64,000 nucleotides of DNA from Saccharibacillus kuerlensis DSM 22868 (GCF_000378145.1 NZ_KB899297.1:1-64000), one strand, 5' to 3'. Shown: positions 1 through 9,087, counted from the stretch's first letter. Notes: a model not told the origin generated them from the sequence alone. Made by a program: numbers and translations.

Positions 1-270
1 CCCATATGCAATTATTTTTCGCAAAAGCTCGCCAAATCGTACAATAAGTGCGCAGGTGCAGCTATTTCACATAAAAGTACGGTTAGAGACGCAAAAACGC
101 TGAAATAAGTGTATAGGAGCACTTATTTCAGCGAAAATTAGAAATTCGAGAAAAATAAGTGTATATACGCACTTATTTTCTATTTCCCCGTTAAACCTTT
201 AATTTCTTCTATTACACCTGCAACAAACTCTTTCGGATTTTGCTGAAACAGGTTTGCATACAGGCCCTAG
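1..270. repeat. Dispersed hairpin-array repeat, copy A
   Basis: This imperfect copy of the element at 20553-20808 is cut by the window edge. It holds a series of short dyads built on AATAAGTG / CACTTATT spaced about 50 bases apart. The clearest, near 98-133, has 14-base arms (CGCTGAAATAAGTG and its complement) around an 8-base loop. The right end (about 181-270) reads on the minus strand as a short coding tail beginning GLYANLFQQNPKEF and ending in a stop. That peptide is also recognisable in copy B. No transposase is attached. Function unknown. Confidence 0.75.
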
Positions 271-303
271 TCAAGCACTCTAATTGCTCGTTAAATTCTT
301 CTT

Positions 304-1917
304 TTAAGTCCGCGCCTTTTGCACTTTCAACAACTTGCCTTTGATTGTCGTTTCTTGCATCGCTTTGAGCACCTTATTGCCTTTGCCGTTCAGGATATCT
401 ACGTAAGTGACAGTCTCCTGGATGCTGATGATACCGATATCGTCTGCGGTGATGCCTTCGATGCGGGCGATGGTGCCTACGAAGTCGACGGCGCGCAGCT
501 TTTTCTTTTTGCCGCCGTTAAAATACAGCTTCATAATGTCCGCGTTCAGCTCTTCGCCGCGGCTCTTTTTCGGGGCCGGACGGTCGCGCAGTTTGCGGTC
601 GAAGTCGGTCTGCGCTGCGGCTACCGTATGTGCGGAAGGCTCCTCGACGCGCGGCAGCTCGAAGCCGATATAGCGTTCGATCGCATGCAGGAATTTGTCT
701 TCGAAAGGCGTGACGAACGTGATCGCCGTGCCGCTTTGACCCGCACGGCCTGTGCGTCCGGTGCGATGGACATAGCTTTCTTTTTCCATCGGCAGATCGT
801 AGTTGATGACATGCGTAATCCGGTCGATATCGATGCCGCGAGCCGCCACGTCGGTTGCGACCAGGTATCGGAACTGCCCGGCACGGAACTCGTTCATCAC
901 GCGGTTGCGGTCATCCTGCTCCATGCCGCCGTGGATTTTGTTCACCGGATAGCCGAGACGCTCCAGATGATTCGCTACCGCATCCACATTGTCTTTGGTC
1001 CGGCAGAAGATCATACAGCTGTCCGGATTTTCGACGACCGTCACTTTTTGCAGCAGGGCCGGCTTGGACTTCTCGCCTACCGTGTACAGCTTGTGCTGGA
1101 TCTGCGTCTGCCGCTTGTCCGTTGCCGAACCGATCTCGATATCAACCGGGTTCTTCATGTAGCGGTGACAGAGCGCCTCCACGTCTTTCGGAAGCGTCGC
1201 GGAAAACAGCATCGTCACGCGTTCCTTCGGCAGCTGCTTAATAATCTTCTCCAGCTGTTCGATAAAGCCCATGCTCAGCATCTCGTCCGCTTCGTCGATC
1301 ACCAGATATTGAATGCGCTCCAGATCGATGGTGTCTTTCTCGATATGGTCCATCACACGTCCCGGCGTGCCGACGATCACGTGATTGCGCTGCATCAGTT
1401 CTCTCTTCTGGCGGTCGAACGGCTGCTTGCCATAGATCGCTGCCGCTTTGATCCGTTTGAAGCGTCCGATATTCATAATGTCTTCTTTCACCTGATCAGC
1501 CAGCTCGCGGGTCGGCGTCAGAATCAGCGCCTGCGGACGACTTTCTTCCCACTCCAGCAGTTCGCATAGAGGAATGCCATAAGCCGCCGTTTTACCGCTG
1601 CCCGTCTGTGATTTAACGGTAACGTCTTTGCCTGCCAGCGCCTGCGGGATCACCTGCTGCTGGACAGGGGTCGCAGACTTGTAGCCCAGGCTGTCAAGCG
1701 CTCGAGTGATTTCTTCGCTGAGGTTGTAGGAAGAAAATGAGACTTGGGAAACTTCGGCCGAAGCCGCTTGTTTACTCGAGACTTCCTGCGTAAGTTCAGG
1801 TTCGTTCTCTGTATGGTTCTCTGTATGGTTCTCTTCATGGTTGGCTGTATCGTTTACTGTATCGTTTCCGTTCACGGTTTCGTTCACGGTTTCGTTGTTC
1901 GGTTGGTTCTCGCTCAT
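304..1917 (-). CDS. DEAD-box RNA helicase, DbpA/YxiN type
   Basis: ATP-dependent RNA helicase, probably acting on 23S rRNA during large-subunit assembly. Helicase motifs are all visible: Q motif (about 84-88), SQTGSGKT Walker A (103-110), PTRELA (135-140), DEAD (208-211), SAT (239-241) and [10 protein letters not shown] (384-393). Residues about 465-537 match the DbpA-type RNA-binding domain that recognises hairpin 92 of 23S rRNA in the family. ATG at 1917 was chosen because GAAGGAG lies 11 bases upstream; an upstream in-frame ATG at 2028 lacks this. Residues 8-40 are a repetitive Asn/Glu/Thr tract encoded by tandem short repeats and are not part of the usual family. The exact rRNA target is inferred. 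Confidence 0.93.
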   Translation of the reverse strand: MSENQPNNETVNETVNGNDTVNDTANHEENHTENHTENEPELTQEVSSKQAASAEVSQVSFSSYNLSEEITRALDSLGYKSATPVQQQVIPQALAGKDVTVKSQTGSGKTAAYGIPLCELLEWEESRPQALILTPTRELADQVKEDIMNIGRFKRIKAAAIYGKQPFDRQKRELMQRNHVIVGTPGRVMDHIEKDTIDLERIQYLVIDEADEMLSMGFIEQLEKIIKQLPKERVTMLFSATLPKDVEALCHRYMKNPVDIEIGSATDKRQTQIQHKLYTVGEKSKPALLQKVTVVENPDSCMIFCRTKDNVDAVANHLERLGYPVNKIHGGMEQDDRNRVMNEFRAGQFRYLVATDVAARGIDIDRITHVINYDLPMEKESYVHRTGRTGRAGQSGTAITFVTPFEDKFLHAIERYIGFELPRVEEPSAHTVAAAQTDFDRKLRDRPAPKKSRGEELNADIMKLYFNGGKKKKLRAVDFVGTIARIEGITADDIGIISIQETVTYVDILNGKGNKVLKAMQETTIKGKLLKVQKART

Positions 1918-2035
1918 GTTTGATTTAACTCCTTCGGTCTCGCCTGGTGCTGTGCGGATATCCGATAAGCGTACCACAGATCCGGACAAATGAGGACTGG
2001 CATTTTGTCGAAAAAAGAAAATTGACAAAAATACA

Positions 2036-2074
2036 CAGCGAAAAGAATCTTCGAGTTAAAGATCCTTTTCGCTG
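2036..2074 (-). terminator. Rho-independent terminator of the DUF3500 gene
   Basis: The dyad CAGCGAAAAG...CTTTTCGCTG, with inner pairing, is followed on the minus strand by TGTATTTTTG. It lies 22 bases after the stop of the DUF3500 gene. Confidence 0.75.
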
Positions 2075-2096
2075 TTTGTGTCATTTATCCGGCTCT

Positions 2097-3359
2097 TTAC
2101 TCCGTGAATTCTCCGGCGTAATCCGCTACTTTATCGCGCCATACCGTATGGAAATGTGCTTCGGCAGATTCGCCACTGTTGTAAGCGACCCCCTGCTGAG
2201 CAGCCATTTCCAGCCACAGGCGAGGTCCGTCGATTCGAACGTACGAACCGATCATGTCCGGATCCGTCGAACCCGACCAGCCGATATACGTTTCTGCCAG
2301 TGCTTCGTCGGACAGGTATTCGCCCAACAGCGTTTCTGACGTTTCCGCATCTGCGTCTTCAACCCACGCTCTGATTGCCGTTTTCACCAGTTCCTGCTGC
2401 TCTGTGCTCAATTCCGAATACAGAATACCTTCACTTTCTGGGAACTGTCCGTCCTTGCCGGCACCGACGACAACGTCCGTAAAGGTTTGCGAAATCTGCG
2501 CCATCGTCAGTTGGTCTTCGCTCAGCGAATCGATAATGGCATACATGCCCTCTTTACGCGTGTCGATCGGGGAGTACGTTGTCCCGTCCAGCTCAAATGT
2601 CTGCGGTTCCGTACCGGTAAACTGCGGCGTCGCGCTCACTTCTTGGCCGTTAAAGACAAAGTTTTCGGCCAAGTGGTGTCCGCTAATTTGCATCATCCAT
2701 GTGTCGCTGTCCGATGGCGTGCCCAGAAGCGCGATATAGTACATGCCCGATCCCCATTCCGTGCGGCCGGTGTCCGTCGTCAGGAATTCGTCCGCACGGA
2801 TAATGTTTAGCATCGTTTCAAAGCCTTCTTCGCTCAACACAGCTTTGGCCAGCTTCAGCGCCGCTTCGATACTTTCGTTGGACAGATCGCCCAGCGCCGC
2901 GCCATTCCGGTTGGTAGAGTTGGCCGGCAGATTGGTCCAGTGTACCGCATTTTCTTCCGTCAGCTCGTAGGACACCAACTCTTTCTGTTCGTCGGTCAGC
3001 GTTGCCAGGAATTCTTCGGCAAGCGCCGCTTCATCCGACTCCTCTGTGATCGTCGTATCGGCAGCGACCTGTTCCACGATCTCGATGATGGACTCTTTGG
3101 CTTCAGCCTGAGCACCGCCTCCGCCGCCTGTCGGCGGCCTGCCTCCTGCACCGTCGGGCGGAGTTCCTTCAGCGCCTTGGGTCGCATCCGCCGATACCGT
3201 CTCGGTTGTCGGCGCATCGGTCGTAGTTTCCGTCGTTGCGCTTTCCGCCTGTTCAACCGTCGTTTCCGTCTCGGCCGTTTCTTTCGTGCCGCATCCGGAC
3301 AGTACGATTGTCCCTGCGATTACTGCCACCATGCCTTTGGTCATCCATTTGTTGTTCAT
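2097..3359 (-). CDS. DUF3500 family lipoprotein
   Basis: Secreted lipoprotein of unknown activity. A signal peptide ends in the lipobox VLSGC (Cys23). A low-complexity Thr/Glu/Ala and then Gly/Pro linker follows (about 25-105), and the body (about 110-420) resembles DUF3500. The family-like tail includes GPRLWLEMAAQ and HFHTVWRDK with clustered His residues, which may bind metal (inference). The ATG has a GGAGG-type site just upstream. It stands alone between two terminators. A 17-base palindrome at 3386-3402 may control it. Nothing nearby gives a substrate. Confidence 0.8.
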   Translation of the reverse strand: MNNKWMTKGMVAVIAGTIVLSGCGTKETAETETTVEQAESATTETTTDAPTTETVSADATQGAEGTPPDGAGGRPPTGGGGGAQAEAKESIIEIVEQVAADTTITEESDEAALAEEFLATLTDEQKELVSYELTEENAVHWTNLPANSTNRNGAALGDLSNESIEAALKLAKAVLSEEGFETMLNIIRADEFLTTDTGRTEWGSGMYYIALLGTPSDSDTWMMQISGHHLAENFVFNGQEVSATPQFTGTEPQTFELDGTTYSPIDTRKEGMYAIIDSLSEDQLTMAQISQTFTDVVVGAGKDGQFPESEGILYSELSTEQQELVKTAIRAWVEDADAETSETLLGEYLSDEALAETYIGWSGSTDPDMIGSYVRIDGPRLWLEMAAQQGVAYNSGESAEAHFHTVWRDKVADYAGEFTE

Positions 3360-3385
3360 ATGATTATTCCTCCACTTTTAGTTTT

Positions 3386-3402
3386 ATGACAAAGTCTGTC
3401 AT
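3386..3402. promoter_or_regulatory. Palindrome upstream of the DUF3500 gene
   Basis: ATGACA-AAGTC-TGTCAT is a perfect 6-base inverted repeat about 27 bases upstream of the DUF3500 start codon, where an operator would sit. The binding protein is unknown. Confidence 0.35.
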
Positions 3403-3485
3403 TGTTGATTACTAGGCGCTTTCTTCTTTCTGATCTCATTATCATTGAGAAAGCTTAAACTAAGCTTTAATTGAAAATTAAATCT

Positions 3486-3525
3486 AAAAAAGGGCCGGCC
3501 CGCATGCTCGGCCAACCCTTTTTTA
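3486..3525 (-). terminator. Terminator after the sugar-binding-protein remnant
   Basis: Arms AAAAAAGGG..GGCC and GGCC..CCCTTTTTT flank a short loop. It follows directly on the stop of the remnant at 3527, so it is probably the original terminator of that lost gene. Confidence 0.7.
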
Positions 3526-3526
3526 G

Positions 3527-3721
3527 TTATTTGCCTGCTTCCGCCTTGTACTGATTTGCGGTTTTCAACAATTCTTCATACGCTTGTTCCGGCGTCGACT
3601 GGTTGAACTGTATTTTTTCTACAATCGTTTTGTAATCGGTCTTTTCCTTTATAAGCCGCCTCTATATAGGATTGAAGGAGAGTAACGAATGCTTTTCTTT
3701 CACTATCCATCAATTCTGCCT
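3527..3721 (-). pseudogene. C-terminal remnant of an ABC extracellular sugar-binding protein, frameshifted
   Basis: Two adjacent minus-strand frames together read like the tail of a Paenibacillus sugar-binding lipoprotein. The upstream part (about 3650-3721) reads LMDSERKAFVTLLQSYIEAA then YKGK. After a one-base shift the downstream part reads TDYKTIVEKIQFNQS, then TPEQAYEELLKTANQY and a stop at 3527-3529. The helical TPEQAYEELLK segment close to the C terminus is typical of family 1 solute-binding proteins. The rest of the gene is gone. It lies downstream of the hexuronate genes, so it may be what is left of their importer (inference). Confidence 0.55.
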
Positions 3722-3756
3722 AAGCGATTCCAAAAGAAAATCGCTTTCTGCACATG

Positions 3757-3788
3757 AAAAAGCCGGCCTGGATGCAGACCGACTTTTT
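3757..3788 (-). terminator. Terminator of the uxu genes
   Basis: AAAAAGCCGGCCTG and its partner ending in CGACTTTTT form a hairpin 26 bases after the reductase stop. The T-run is in the minus-strand direction. Confidence 0.7.
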
Positions 3789-3814
3789 CAAACAAACTTA
3801 TGGATATAACAGAT

Positions 3815-5464
3815 TCAAACTTCCTGCAGCACATATTTCTCCAGTACTTTCCGCACCGCGCCGGGACCTTCCAGCATTTCATGGAACATCCCTTCAATCT
3901 TGTCCCCGAGTCCGATCTCATACAACCGAACGCCAAAAATGCTTTGATCCTCGAGAACGGCGCGCACATTGGAGGTGGAATCGCCCAGTTTCGTGCCCGC
4001 CAGCTTCTGCTGCAGCGTCTCCAGCATAGGGTCCGGACTCGGTACGAAAACACTGCCCTTATCGTCTACGCCAAGCAGATAACGGCACCAGACCGCGATC
4101 GCCAATGGAATGGCTATAAGCGACGCAGGATCAAGGTCTTCCCTGCGGGCATAGGCTTTGATCGTCTCTCCAAAACGAATACCGACCTTCTGGGACGTAT
4201 CGGTCGCAATACGTTGCGGCGTATCCGGGATAAAAGGATTGGCAAACCGTTCGTTCAGCACTTCTCGCAAAAATGATTCCGGATCGATAATACCAGGGTC
4301 CACAACGACGGGCAGTCCTTCCGTAAAACCGATCATTTCCACAAATTTTCGCAGCGTTTGATCTTTCATTTCGTCGGCGATCGACGTGTACCCGAGCAGG
4401 CATCCTGATACGGCAAGCGCCGTATGTAGCGGATTCAGGCAGGTGGTTACTTTCATCGTCTCCACTTGGTTTACCGTGTTCCGGTCGGTAAAGATCACCC
4501 CCGCTTCTTCCAGCGGAGGACGGCCGTTCGCGAAACGATCTTCGATCACCAGATATTCGCTGACTTCCGCGTTTACGAAAGGCGCCCTCGGCGAGCTTCC
4601 GGAAGTATCGATGTCCATGCCTTCTATGCCCCGATCCAGAAGCGCCGCCCGTACTCTTTCCGACGGACTCGGCGTGATTTTGTCGATCATGGAGAGCGGG
4701 AAAGTCGCTTTGCTGCCGTCCTGCAAATAAGCGGTGAAACCTTCCTCCGTCAATCCGCGCTTCTCCCATTCCGCCGCTATCGTAACGATTGCATCCTTCA
4801 GCTTATCTCCGTTGCGGGAACAGTTATCCATGCTAACGAAGGAGATCGGATACTGCCCTTTCAGATAGCGTCGATACGCGAGGGAAGCTGCCTGGCTTAT
4901 CAGATGCTGCGGATGTTCGGGACCGTTCTCCAGATCCGCCTGAACCGTGTCCGAAAATTCGCCGTCCGGCCCCGTTAACGAATAGCCTTTCTCCGTAATC
5001 GTAAAGCTGGCGATCCGAAGACTTGGATTCTCGAACATGGCAATCAAACGATTATAATCATCTGCCCGACTTTCCCCGATCATTTTCCCCATGACGAGCG
5101 TATCGACGATGCTTGCGACCACATTCATTTTGAATTCGCCGCTCGCATTCATCAGCACGACCAAGGTAAGGTTGTCGTCAAGACCATAGACCTTTTCGGC
5201 TGTCTTAGTAGCTGTCTTGTCGACTGTTCCGGCACGCAATGACTTTACAGCCACAATGCCGGTGCTTGCGCTGCCGCTGTCGAGCAGCTTTTGATGGGCA
5301 TTGGCTACAAAACCGCGAAAAATATTGCCTGCGCCGAAGTGCACCCATTCCGGATTTTCCGCCGTATTCGCCGAGACCTGTTCAATATCGAATTTCGGCA
5401 GCTCGACCCCTGCGGCCTGCCACTTTGCTTCATCGGCCAAACTGTTGAGCGATAAACGAAGCAT
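3815..5464 (-). CDS. uxuB: Mannitol dehydrogenase family protein, probable fructuronate reductase
   Basis: NAD(P)-dependent polyol/hexuronate dehydrogenase, 549 aa, the usual family length. The N-terminal Rossmann segment contains VHFGAGNIFRGFV (about 41-53). The core carries the family's SMDNCSRNGDKL stretch, and the helical C-terminal domain carries the Lys/His-type catalytic region (ITEKGYSL, then TCLNPLHTALA). It follows uxuA with no gap (stop at 5465, start at 5464). In the hexuronate pathway this enzyme interconverts fructuronate and mannonate and UxuA dehydrates mannonate. Family membership alone would also allow mannitol, tagaturonate or arabinitol dehydrogenase. The pairing with uxuA decides for fructuronate reductase. 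Confidence 0.88.
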   Translation of the reverse strand: MLRLSLNSLADEAKWQAAGVELPKFDIEQVSANTAENPEWVHFGAGNIFRGFVANAHQKLLDSGSASTGIVAVKSLRAGTVDKTATKTAEKVYGLDDNLTLVVLMNASGEFKMNVVASIVDTLVMGKMIGESRADDYNRLIAMFENPSLRIASFTITEKGYSLTGPDGEFSDTVQADLENGPEHPQHLISQAASLAYRRYLKGQYPISFVSMDNCSRNGDKLKDAIVTIAAEWEKRGLTEEGFTAYLQDGSKATFPLSMIDKITPSPSERVRAALLDRGIEGMDIDTSGSSPRAPFVNAEVSEYLVIEDRFANGRPPLEEAGVIFTDRNTVNQVETMKVTTCLNPLHTALAVSGCLLGYTSIADEMKDQTLRKFVEMIGFTEGLPVVVDPGIIDPESFLREVLNERFANPFIPDTPQRIATDTSQKVGIRFGETIKAYARREDLDPASLIAIPLAIAVWCRYLLGVDDKGSVFVPSPDPMLETLQQKLAGTKLGDSTSNVRAVLEDQSIFGVRLYEIGLGDKIEGMFHEMLEGPGAVRKVLEKYVLQEV

Positions 5465-6550
5465 TCAATCGGCTCCCTTCTCGTCCTTCGCATTTTCGAG
5501 ACTGTCCCAGACTCCAAGCAGATACATGATGCCCAGTGCTCGGTCATACAGACCGTAACCGGGACGACAATTTTTCTCTTCTCCCCATAAATGCCGTCCG
5601 TGATCCGGGCGCACATAACCCTGGAATCCGGTCTCGTGATAAGCTTTGACCACTTCGGCTACGTCGACATTCCCGTCACGTCCGCGATGCGAAACTTCGA
5701 TAAAATCGCCGTTTTCGAACACTTTGATATTGCGGATATGCGCGAAGTGAATCCGATCGTGAAACTCCCTGATCATGGCCGGCAGATCGTTTGCAGGATT
5801 GGTTCCAAGCGACCCGGTGCAAAAAGTAAGACCATTATACGGACTGTCGACCATATCCAGCAGACGGCGAATCGTATCTCGGCTGCGAACGATCCGCGGC
5901 AGACCGAAGATCGGCCAAGCCGGATCGTCGGGATGAATCGCCATTTTGACGTCTACCTCTTCGCATACCGGGATGACCCGCTCCAAAAAGTACTGCAAAT
6001 TTTCGGACAGCTTCTCTTCCGTCACATCGGCATAGGCAGCAAACAGCTCATCCAATTGGGCCAGACGTTCCGGTTCCCAGCCAGGCATCGTAAATGATCC
6101 CGCCCCTTGCAAGATACGGTCTACCATTGCGCGGGGATTATCCGTAATAGCGGCTTTTTCGTAAAAGAGTGCGTTGGATCCGTCCGGCAGTTCCTTATAA
6201 AGCTCGGTGCGTGTCCAATCGAAAACAGGCATGAAATTGTAGCAGATAACTTTGACGCCCACTGTGGCAAGTTTGCGGATCGTGTCTATGTAGATGTCGA
6301 TGTACTTGTCGCGCGTAGGCAGGCCAATTTTGATATCGTCGTGAATGTTAACGCTTTCTAATACTGCCGTGCTGAATCCTTTGCTTGTAATCTGATCAGC
6401 CACTTCCTGTATGCGTTCCATTTCCCACTCTTCCCCGGCAACCTTGTCGTGCAGCGACCATACAATGCCCATCACACCCGGAATTTGCCGAACGTGATCA
6501 AGCGTCACATTGTCGTTGTTTTCTCCGTACCATCTCCAAGTCATATTCAC
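5465..6550 (-). CDS. uxuA: Mannonate dehydratase
   Basis: Converts D-mannonate to 2-keto-3-deoxygluconate. The start MTWRWYGENNDNVTLDHVRQ-like N terminus, IPGVMGIVWSLHD, MAIHPDDPAWPIFGLPRI, CTGSLGTN and HIRNI are family landmarks with the metal-binding His/Asp/Cys positions. A GTG at 6550 (two codons before the conserved MTWRW) is preferred. GGGAGG lies 8 bases before it; an upstream ATG at 6586 has no such site. The length is then 361 aa. It is first in a two-gene operon with the reductase. The end product would enter the KDG branch of the Entner-Doudoroff pathway, whose genes are not in this window. Confidence 0.93.
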   Translation of the reverse strand: MNMTWRWYGENNDNVTLDHVRQIPGVMGIVWSLHDKVAGEEWEMERIQEVADQITSKGFSTAVLESVNIHDDIKIGLPTRDKYIDIYIDTIRKLATVGVKVICYNFMPVFDWTRTELYKELPDGSNALFYEKAAITDNPRAMVDRILQGAGSFTMPGWEPERLAQLDELFAAYADVTEEKLSENLQYFLERVIPVCEEVDVKMAIHPDDPAWPIFGLPRIVRSRDTIRRLLDMVDSPYNGLTFCTGSLGTNPANDLPAMIREFHDRIHFAHIRNIKVFENGDFIEVSHRGRDGNVDVAEVVKAYHETGFQGYVRPDHGRHLWGEEKNCRPGYGLYDRALGIMYLLGVWDSLENAKDEKGAD

Positions 6551-6649
6551 TGGCAGATCCTCCCTTGTTTCGATTGGTTTTATCATAACTTTGCACCAAA
6601 CATTTCGTATACGCGGGAATTGAACACTTTTCTTCTACAATGTAACACG

Positions 6650-6684
6650 AAAAAGGACTGCAGAATATTTTCCGCGGCCCTTTT
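6650..6684 (-). terminator. Terminator-like hairpin after the CPBP remnant
   Basis: AAAAGG and CCCTTTT arms with imperfect inner GC pairs lie 20 bases past the stop of the truncated CPBP reading frame. A T-run follows on the minus strand. Confidence 0.5.
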
Positions 6685-6703
6685 CTTTTGTTCATCTTCA
6701 TTT

Positions 6704-7138
6704 CTACTCCATAAACAAAGCTGTGAATATCACGACATCCTGCAGGAAATGAATGATCAGCGCCCAGAAAAATCCTTTGGTCTCCAACATCGACTTGGTT
6801 AGAAACCAGCCGATAAAGGCAGCCATCAGTACACCCACTATACCGCCGGGATTCCCAAAATAATGGACAACGCCGAAGACCGCGGCCCCAAGTCCTTGTG
6901 CTATGTATGGAGAGTATCCGTATTTGCTGACGACAGCGACAAAGGTGAAGCGAAAAATGATCTCTTCCGAAAAAGCGTTCGCAAGCGCGAATGCCAAGAT
7001 CAGGAATACGCCCGGGTATAGGTCGAAACTTACGCTTTTCCCATGTGCGACCTGGAAGTAGATTACGATCGCCGTCGCTAACGTAATGACAACCGCAAAG
7101 TTCAGCCCAAAATTTTTCCACGTCTCTGTCGCGGCTGT
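6704..7138 (-). pseudogene. CPBP (CAAX/Abi) family membrane protease, 5'-truncated
   Basis: The open frame runs from a stop at 7139-7141 to 6704 and encodes about 145 residues with no good start. It keeps the catalytic elements of the CPBP family: SEEIIFR (EExxxR), then FGVVHYF and HFLQD, in several hydrophobic segments. Family members are usually 200-300 aa with two or more further N-terminal helices, which are absent here. The only starts inside are a TTG at 6997 (97 aa, beginning MAFALANAFSEEIIFR) without a ribosome binding site. An intact short protein is possible but unlikely. Confidence 0.6.
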
Positions 7139-7176
7139 TTACATATAGGAAGCGTCGGCTGAAGCATTCAACGAAC

Positions 7177-7215
7177 AACAAAAGGCCGCCGAGAATGTCT
7201 CGACAGCCTTTTGTT
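7177..7215 (-). terminator. Terminator of the receiver-like gene
   Basis: Arms AACAAAAGGC and GCCTTTTGTT with an inner CGAGA/TCTCG pairing lie 33 bases past the stop at 7248. The symmetry would work on both strands. Confidence 0.7.
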
Positions 7216-7247
7216 TACGCTATGTTCGTTTTCTCTGTCAGCAGATT

Positions 7248-7622
7248 TCACTGTCTGGACGAAGGATCTCGGGAAATCAGCACCTTGAACAAACCGAATG
7301 AAATAGGCAGCTGAACATACATGCCTAATTGATGGTCTTCGCACCATTTTTCTTCTTCCCGGGAAAAATCAGTTGTCATGATAATACAGCGTAAAGTTTG
7401 AAGGTTCTGGATCTCTTGCGAAAGGGAGGTTGTGGAAGTAGTAGGAGACAGCCATTGAAAGGGAAGGATTGCGGCATCGTAAGCGGTGTTGGTAATTTCT
7501 TGCAGAGCATCCGCTTCATTGCGAACGCCTTGGCAATCCAAATAAGAAAGACGCTTGCAGTAGGCAGTGAAAACGCTTCGTGTCAGGTGATCCGGGTGGG
7601 CGATTAAAATCTTCAACATCAT
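7248..7622 (-). CDS. Stand-alone degenerate receiver-like protein
   Basis: 124 aa with the outline of a CheY-like receiver. An ILIAHPDHLTRSVFTAYCKRL-like first strand and helix come first, then a middle strand YDAAILPFQW where the phosphoacceptor Asp would sit, a TT strand (CIIMTTDF) and a final LPISFGLFKVLI. The acidic pair after the first strand is replaced by HPD. The strand-3 Asp is replaced by a proline-phenylalanine stretch, so phosphorylation looks impossible. No output domain is present. Two adjacent ATG codons start the frame behind GGGG. It may be a protein-binding pseudo-receiver. Homology is inferred from pattern only. Confidence 0.55.
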   Translation of the reverse strand: MMLKILIAHPDHLTRSVFTAYCKRLSYLDCQGVRNEADALQEITNTAYDAAILPFQWLSPTTSTTSLSQEIQNLQTLRCIIMTTDFSREEEKWCEDHQLGMYVQLPISFGLFKVLISRDPSSRQ

Positions 7623-7822
7623 TACCCCATCTACTTTAATTATTCAACATCATTCATGGAGTAGAATGCAGCGGGTTGGATCTGCTGCTTTCTGTAATTT
7701 ATACATCAGTATATCATGTGAATATCAAACATATAAATGGATTGTTTTCGGAATCTTAAATAAATTTCGTTTGAAGTGTTACCTGTGTAATTTATTGTCT
7801 TAACGCTGTTCGAACGAACAAA
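7623..7822. other. AT-rich intergenic stretch
   Basis: About 200 bases without a convincing gene. It presumably carries the promoter of the receiver-like gene, but no clear -35/-10 pair was identified. Confidence 0.5.
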
Positions 7823-7854
7823 AAAAGACTTTCACGTTCCCGTGAAAGTCTTTT
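7823..7854 (-). terminator. Terminator of the dus gene
   Basis: A perfect 14-base stem AAAAGACTTTCACG with a TTCC-type loop is followed on the minus strand by a further run of T. Confidence 0.8.
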
Positions 7855-7930
7855 CGTTTGCCCTGCATTTCGTCTTAATTTGGCAGCCTTGATGGTCCTA
7901 TATTCTGCGTCAAACGATTCTCCTGCCGCT

Positions 7931-8917
7931 TCAGCTTTCTGACCGTACCAGATTCAGTCTGCTCTCGAACTCTTCCAGGCCCGCACGCACTTCCGCCGTC
8001 GACTTGGCTTCCATCAGTTTCGTTCGCAGCTCGTTCGCTCCGCGGAAACCTTTGATATAGATCTTGAAGAAGCGCGGCAGCGCCTTGAACGGACGAGGCT
8101 CAAGCTCCGAAGAGTACTGGTCATGCAGATCCAGATGCAGCCGCAGCAGATCAAGCAGTTCATGGGGTTCATGCTTTCTCCGTTCTTTCTCGAAAGCAAA
8201 CGGATTGTGGAAAATGCCGCGTCCGATCATAATGCCGTCTACGCCGTATTTTTCCGCAAGCTCCAATCCTTTTTGACGATCCGGAATATCTCCGTTGATC
8301 GTCAGCAGCGTGTTCGGCGCGATCTCGTCCCGCAGCTGCTTAATGTCGGGAATCAGTTCCCAATGCGCGTCAACCTTGCTCATTTCATCCCGCGTTCGCA
8401 GATGAATGGACAGGTTCGCAATATCCTGCTTCAGGACATGGGTCAGCCAGCCTCTCCATTCGTCCAACGAGCTGAAACCGAGCCTTGTCTTCACGCTGAC
8501 GGGCAGTCCGCCGGCTTTGGCCGCTTGAATGATCTCCGCTGCAAGTTCAGGACGGCAGATCAGACCGCTTCCTTTGCCGTTCTCCGCTACGTTCGGCACG
8601 GGACAGCCCATATTGAGATCGATGCCTTTGAATCCTTCTTCCGCCATACCGATGCTCATCTGACGGAAATATTCCGGTTTATCTCCCCAGATATGGGCGA
8701 CAATCGGCTGCTCGTCTTCCGTAAACGTCAACCGGCCGCGTACGCTGTGGCGTCCTTCCGGGTGACAATAACTTTCCGTATTCGCAAACTCTGTGAAAAA
8801 GACGTCCGGCTTGGCTGCCGCGCTTACTACATGGCGAAACACAACGTCCGTTACGTCTTCCATAGGAGCCAATATAAAAAAGGGACGCGGCAGCGTATCC
8901 CAAAAGTTTTGTGTCAT
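7931..8917 (-). CDS. tRNA-dihydrouridine synthase
   Basis: FMN-dependent enzyme that reduces uridine in the D-loop of tRNA. A TIM-barrel start contains LAPMEDVTD (about 18-26). The catalytic region DLNMGCPVP (about 101-109) carries the conserved Cys. [17 protein letters not shown] and [12 protein letters not shown] (phosphate/FMN binding) follow in order, with the helical tRNA-binding domain after about 240. At 328 aa it is the usual length. It is monocistronic with its own terminator. It is of the broad Dus family, and which D-loop positions it modifies cannot be told. Confidence 0.92.
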   Translation of the reverse strand: MTQNFWDTLPRPFFILAPMEDVTDVVFRHVVSAAAKPDVFFTEFANTESYCHPEGRHSVRGRLTFTEDEQPIVAHIWGDKPEYFRQMSIGMAEEGFKGIDLNMGCPVPNVAENGKGSGLICRPELAAEIIQAAKAGGLPVSVKTRLGFSSLDEWRGWLTHVLKQDIANLSIHLRTRDEMSKVDAHWELIPDIKQLRDEIAPNTLLTINGDIPDRQKGLELAEKYGVDGIMIGRGIFHNPFAFEKERRKHEPHELLDLLRLHLDLHDQYSSELEPRPFKALPRFFKIYIKGFRGANELRTKLMEAKSTAEVRAGLEEFESRLNLVRSES

Positions 8918-9087
8918 GTAAAAAACCTCACTATCCTATAATCATTCAACTGTCATACGATCATTCAACCGTTTAACACGGCGTTATCAAACCCATACTA
9001 TAGTACGCCGATTCTATACAAAATGCCAAACCAAACCTTGCTGTAAAGGAAAAAAACGCAAAAAAACTCGCAAATAAACAATAGCCA

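Noticed and set aside
319-1569. 416-codon plus-strand frame opposite the helicase
   Set aside because: Exact antisense shadow of a gene with all helicase motifs; no ribosome binding site or family.
3431-3450. CTCATTATCATTGAG as a second Fur box
   Set aside because: Only about half of the 19-base consensus matches; not enough to claim iron control of the DUF3500 gene.
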